NCBI GenBank assembly: GCA_030838265.1
Contig: JAUTXA010000246.1
Location: 1 to 21,672, forward strand
Direction of reading: 5' to 3'
DNA length: 21,672 bases
From: Actinomycetota bacterium
GTDB lineage: Bacteria > Actinomycetota > Acidimicrobiia > Acidimicrobiales > BP-101
A program made the position numbers and the translations under genes. The notes below the pieces were generated by a model, which had not been told where the DNA came from, did no database searches, and saw only the letters and a program-made list of their open reading frames with translations. How positions within the stretch are numbered: position 1 is the stretch's first letter; each line of letters opens with the position of its first letter. Positions 21,133 through 21,672 of the stretch are shown in pieces.

Positions 21133-21584
21133 GCTCGCCTGCCGGCGCGGGCGCGGGCGCCGGATCCGGCGCGGTGACGCCCGACCTGCTCCCCCACCGA
21201 CCGCCATTCCGCTTCGTCAACCTGGTCGACGCCTGCACACCGGGCGAGAACGCGACCGCCCGCTATCGGGTCACCGGCGCCGAGGCCTTCCTGGCCGGCC
21301 ACTTCCCGGGAAACCCCATCTTCCCCGGCGTCCTTCAGCTCGAGGCTCTCGCCCAGACCGGCGCCCTCTGCGTGCTGGCCGACGAGCGGTTCTCGGGCCT
21401 GCTGCCCCTTTTCGGCGGCGTCGAGGACGTCCGCTTCAGGAGGGTCGTGCGGCCCGGCGACGAGCTGGTCCTCAACGTCGAGATCGAGCGCCTGAGCGCC
21501 CGAGGCGGCTGGGGACGGGGCCGGGCCACCGTCGACGACGAGCTGACCTGCGAGGGTCGGCTCCTCTTCGCCTTCGCCCGCTGA
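21129..21584 (+). CDS. fabZ: 3-hydroxyacyl-ACP dehydratase
   Basis: A 151-residue hot-dog-fold dehydratase that removes water from beta-hydroxyacyl-ACP. After a Gly/Ala-rich start it has LLPHRPPFRFV, then the active-site segment GHFPGNPIFPGVLQLEALAQ with H58 and E72 spaced 14 apart as in FabZ. Length fits FabZ, without the extra features of FabA isomerases. It supplies the one cycle enzyme absent from the minus-strand operon. The GTG start at 21129 overlaps the regulator's stop as GTGA, so both are made from one message. The next 20 nt lead into a structured tandem repeat. Confidence 0.93.
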   Translation: MSSPAGAGAGAGSGAVTPDLLPHRPPFRFVNLVDACTPGENATARYRVTGAEAFLAGHFPGNPIFPGVLQLEALAQTGALCVLADERFSGLLPLFGGVEDVRFRRVVRPGDELVLNVEIERLSARGGWGRGRATVDDELTCEGRLLFAFAR

Positions 21585-21672
21585 GGATGCCCCCGCGGGC
21601 CGCGGTCAGCATGGGCTGACGAGGCGGCGAGGGGGATGCCCCCGCGGGCCGCGGTCAGCATGGGCTGACGAG
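21585..21672. repeat. Tandem direct repeat with internal hairpin at the window end
   Basis: A 39-bp sequence (21585-21623) recurs exactly at 21634-21672, a period of 49 bp with the 10-bp spacer GCGGCGAGGG. Each copy contains CCCGCGGG and a perfect hairpin GTCAGC-ATGG-GCTGAC (first copy 21605-21620). It starts directly after the fabZ stop, so the hairpin could help end transcription, though no T-run follows. The second copy ends exactly at the window edge, so the array may continue, or an assembly may have stopped here. Confidence 0.85.

Noticed and set aside
21585..21672. CRISPR array
   Set aside because: Only two copies with a 10-bp spacer, no cas genes in the window, and the unit contains strong internal palindromes more like a tandem repeat or terminator.

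Overview
The window is a high-G+C bacterial segment, about two-thirds G+C by eye. Genes are tightly packed, GTG starts are frequent, and many junctions are 4-bp ATGA or GTGA stop/start overlaps. The FabI is of the InhA type, and a carboxyltransferase gene sits inside the fatty-acid synthesis operon in the manner of mycobacterial accD6. Together these point to an Actinomycetota genome, possibly from the Acidimicrobiia. That placement is inference. The window opens inside a gene and ends inside a tandem repeat, so it may be a whole metagenomic contig.

Region 1 (1-7214, minus strand) is a hydrophobic-amino-acid-type (Liv/HAAT) ABC importer compressed into three polypeptides. They are a membrane-anchored, cysteine-rich binding protein without a lipobox, a LivH-LivM fused permease with a CPEC...HEH tail, and one very long protein joining an MFS transporter to LivF-like and LivG-like ATPases. 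The MFS-LivF-LivG gene runs off the left edge. A CRP/GlxR-like palindrome lies in the leader of the binding-protein gene.

Region 2 (7157-8633, minus) is an NAD(P)-dependent aldehyde dehydrogenase gene with an AGGAGG ribosome site and a strong UUCG-capped hairpin behind it.

Region 3 (8780-13145, plus) is a MarR regulator, probably leaderless, translationally coupled to two half-transporters. These form a heterodimeric multidrug-type ABC exporter with one degenerate and one intact ATP site.

Region 4 (13161-20214, minus) is a type II fatty-acid synthesis operon in the order fabD, a biotinyl/lipoyl-like protein containing no lysine, fabH, fabG, acpP, fabF, a shortened accD-type carboxyltransferase, fabI, and an SRPBCC-fold protein. 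Region 5 (20365-21584, plus) diverges from it: a regulator with two MerR-type DNA-binding domains in one chain, followed by fabZ. Between them is a 39-bp near-palindrome that carries both candidate promoters. The two arms together encode the whole elongation cycle: FabD and FabH load and start, FabG, FabZ and FabI reduce, dehydrate and reduce, and FabF condenses on ACP. The carboxyltransferase presumably supplies malonyl-CoA.

The points most worth a second look are the MFS-LivF-LivG fusion, the lysine-free biotinyl-like protein, and the tandem-MerR regulator with its long palindrome as a candidate control system for fatty-acid synthesis. No tRNA, rRNA, insertion sequence, phage gene or CRISPR array was seen.
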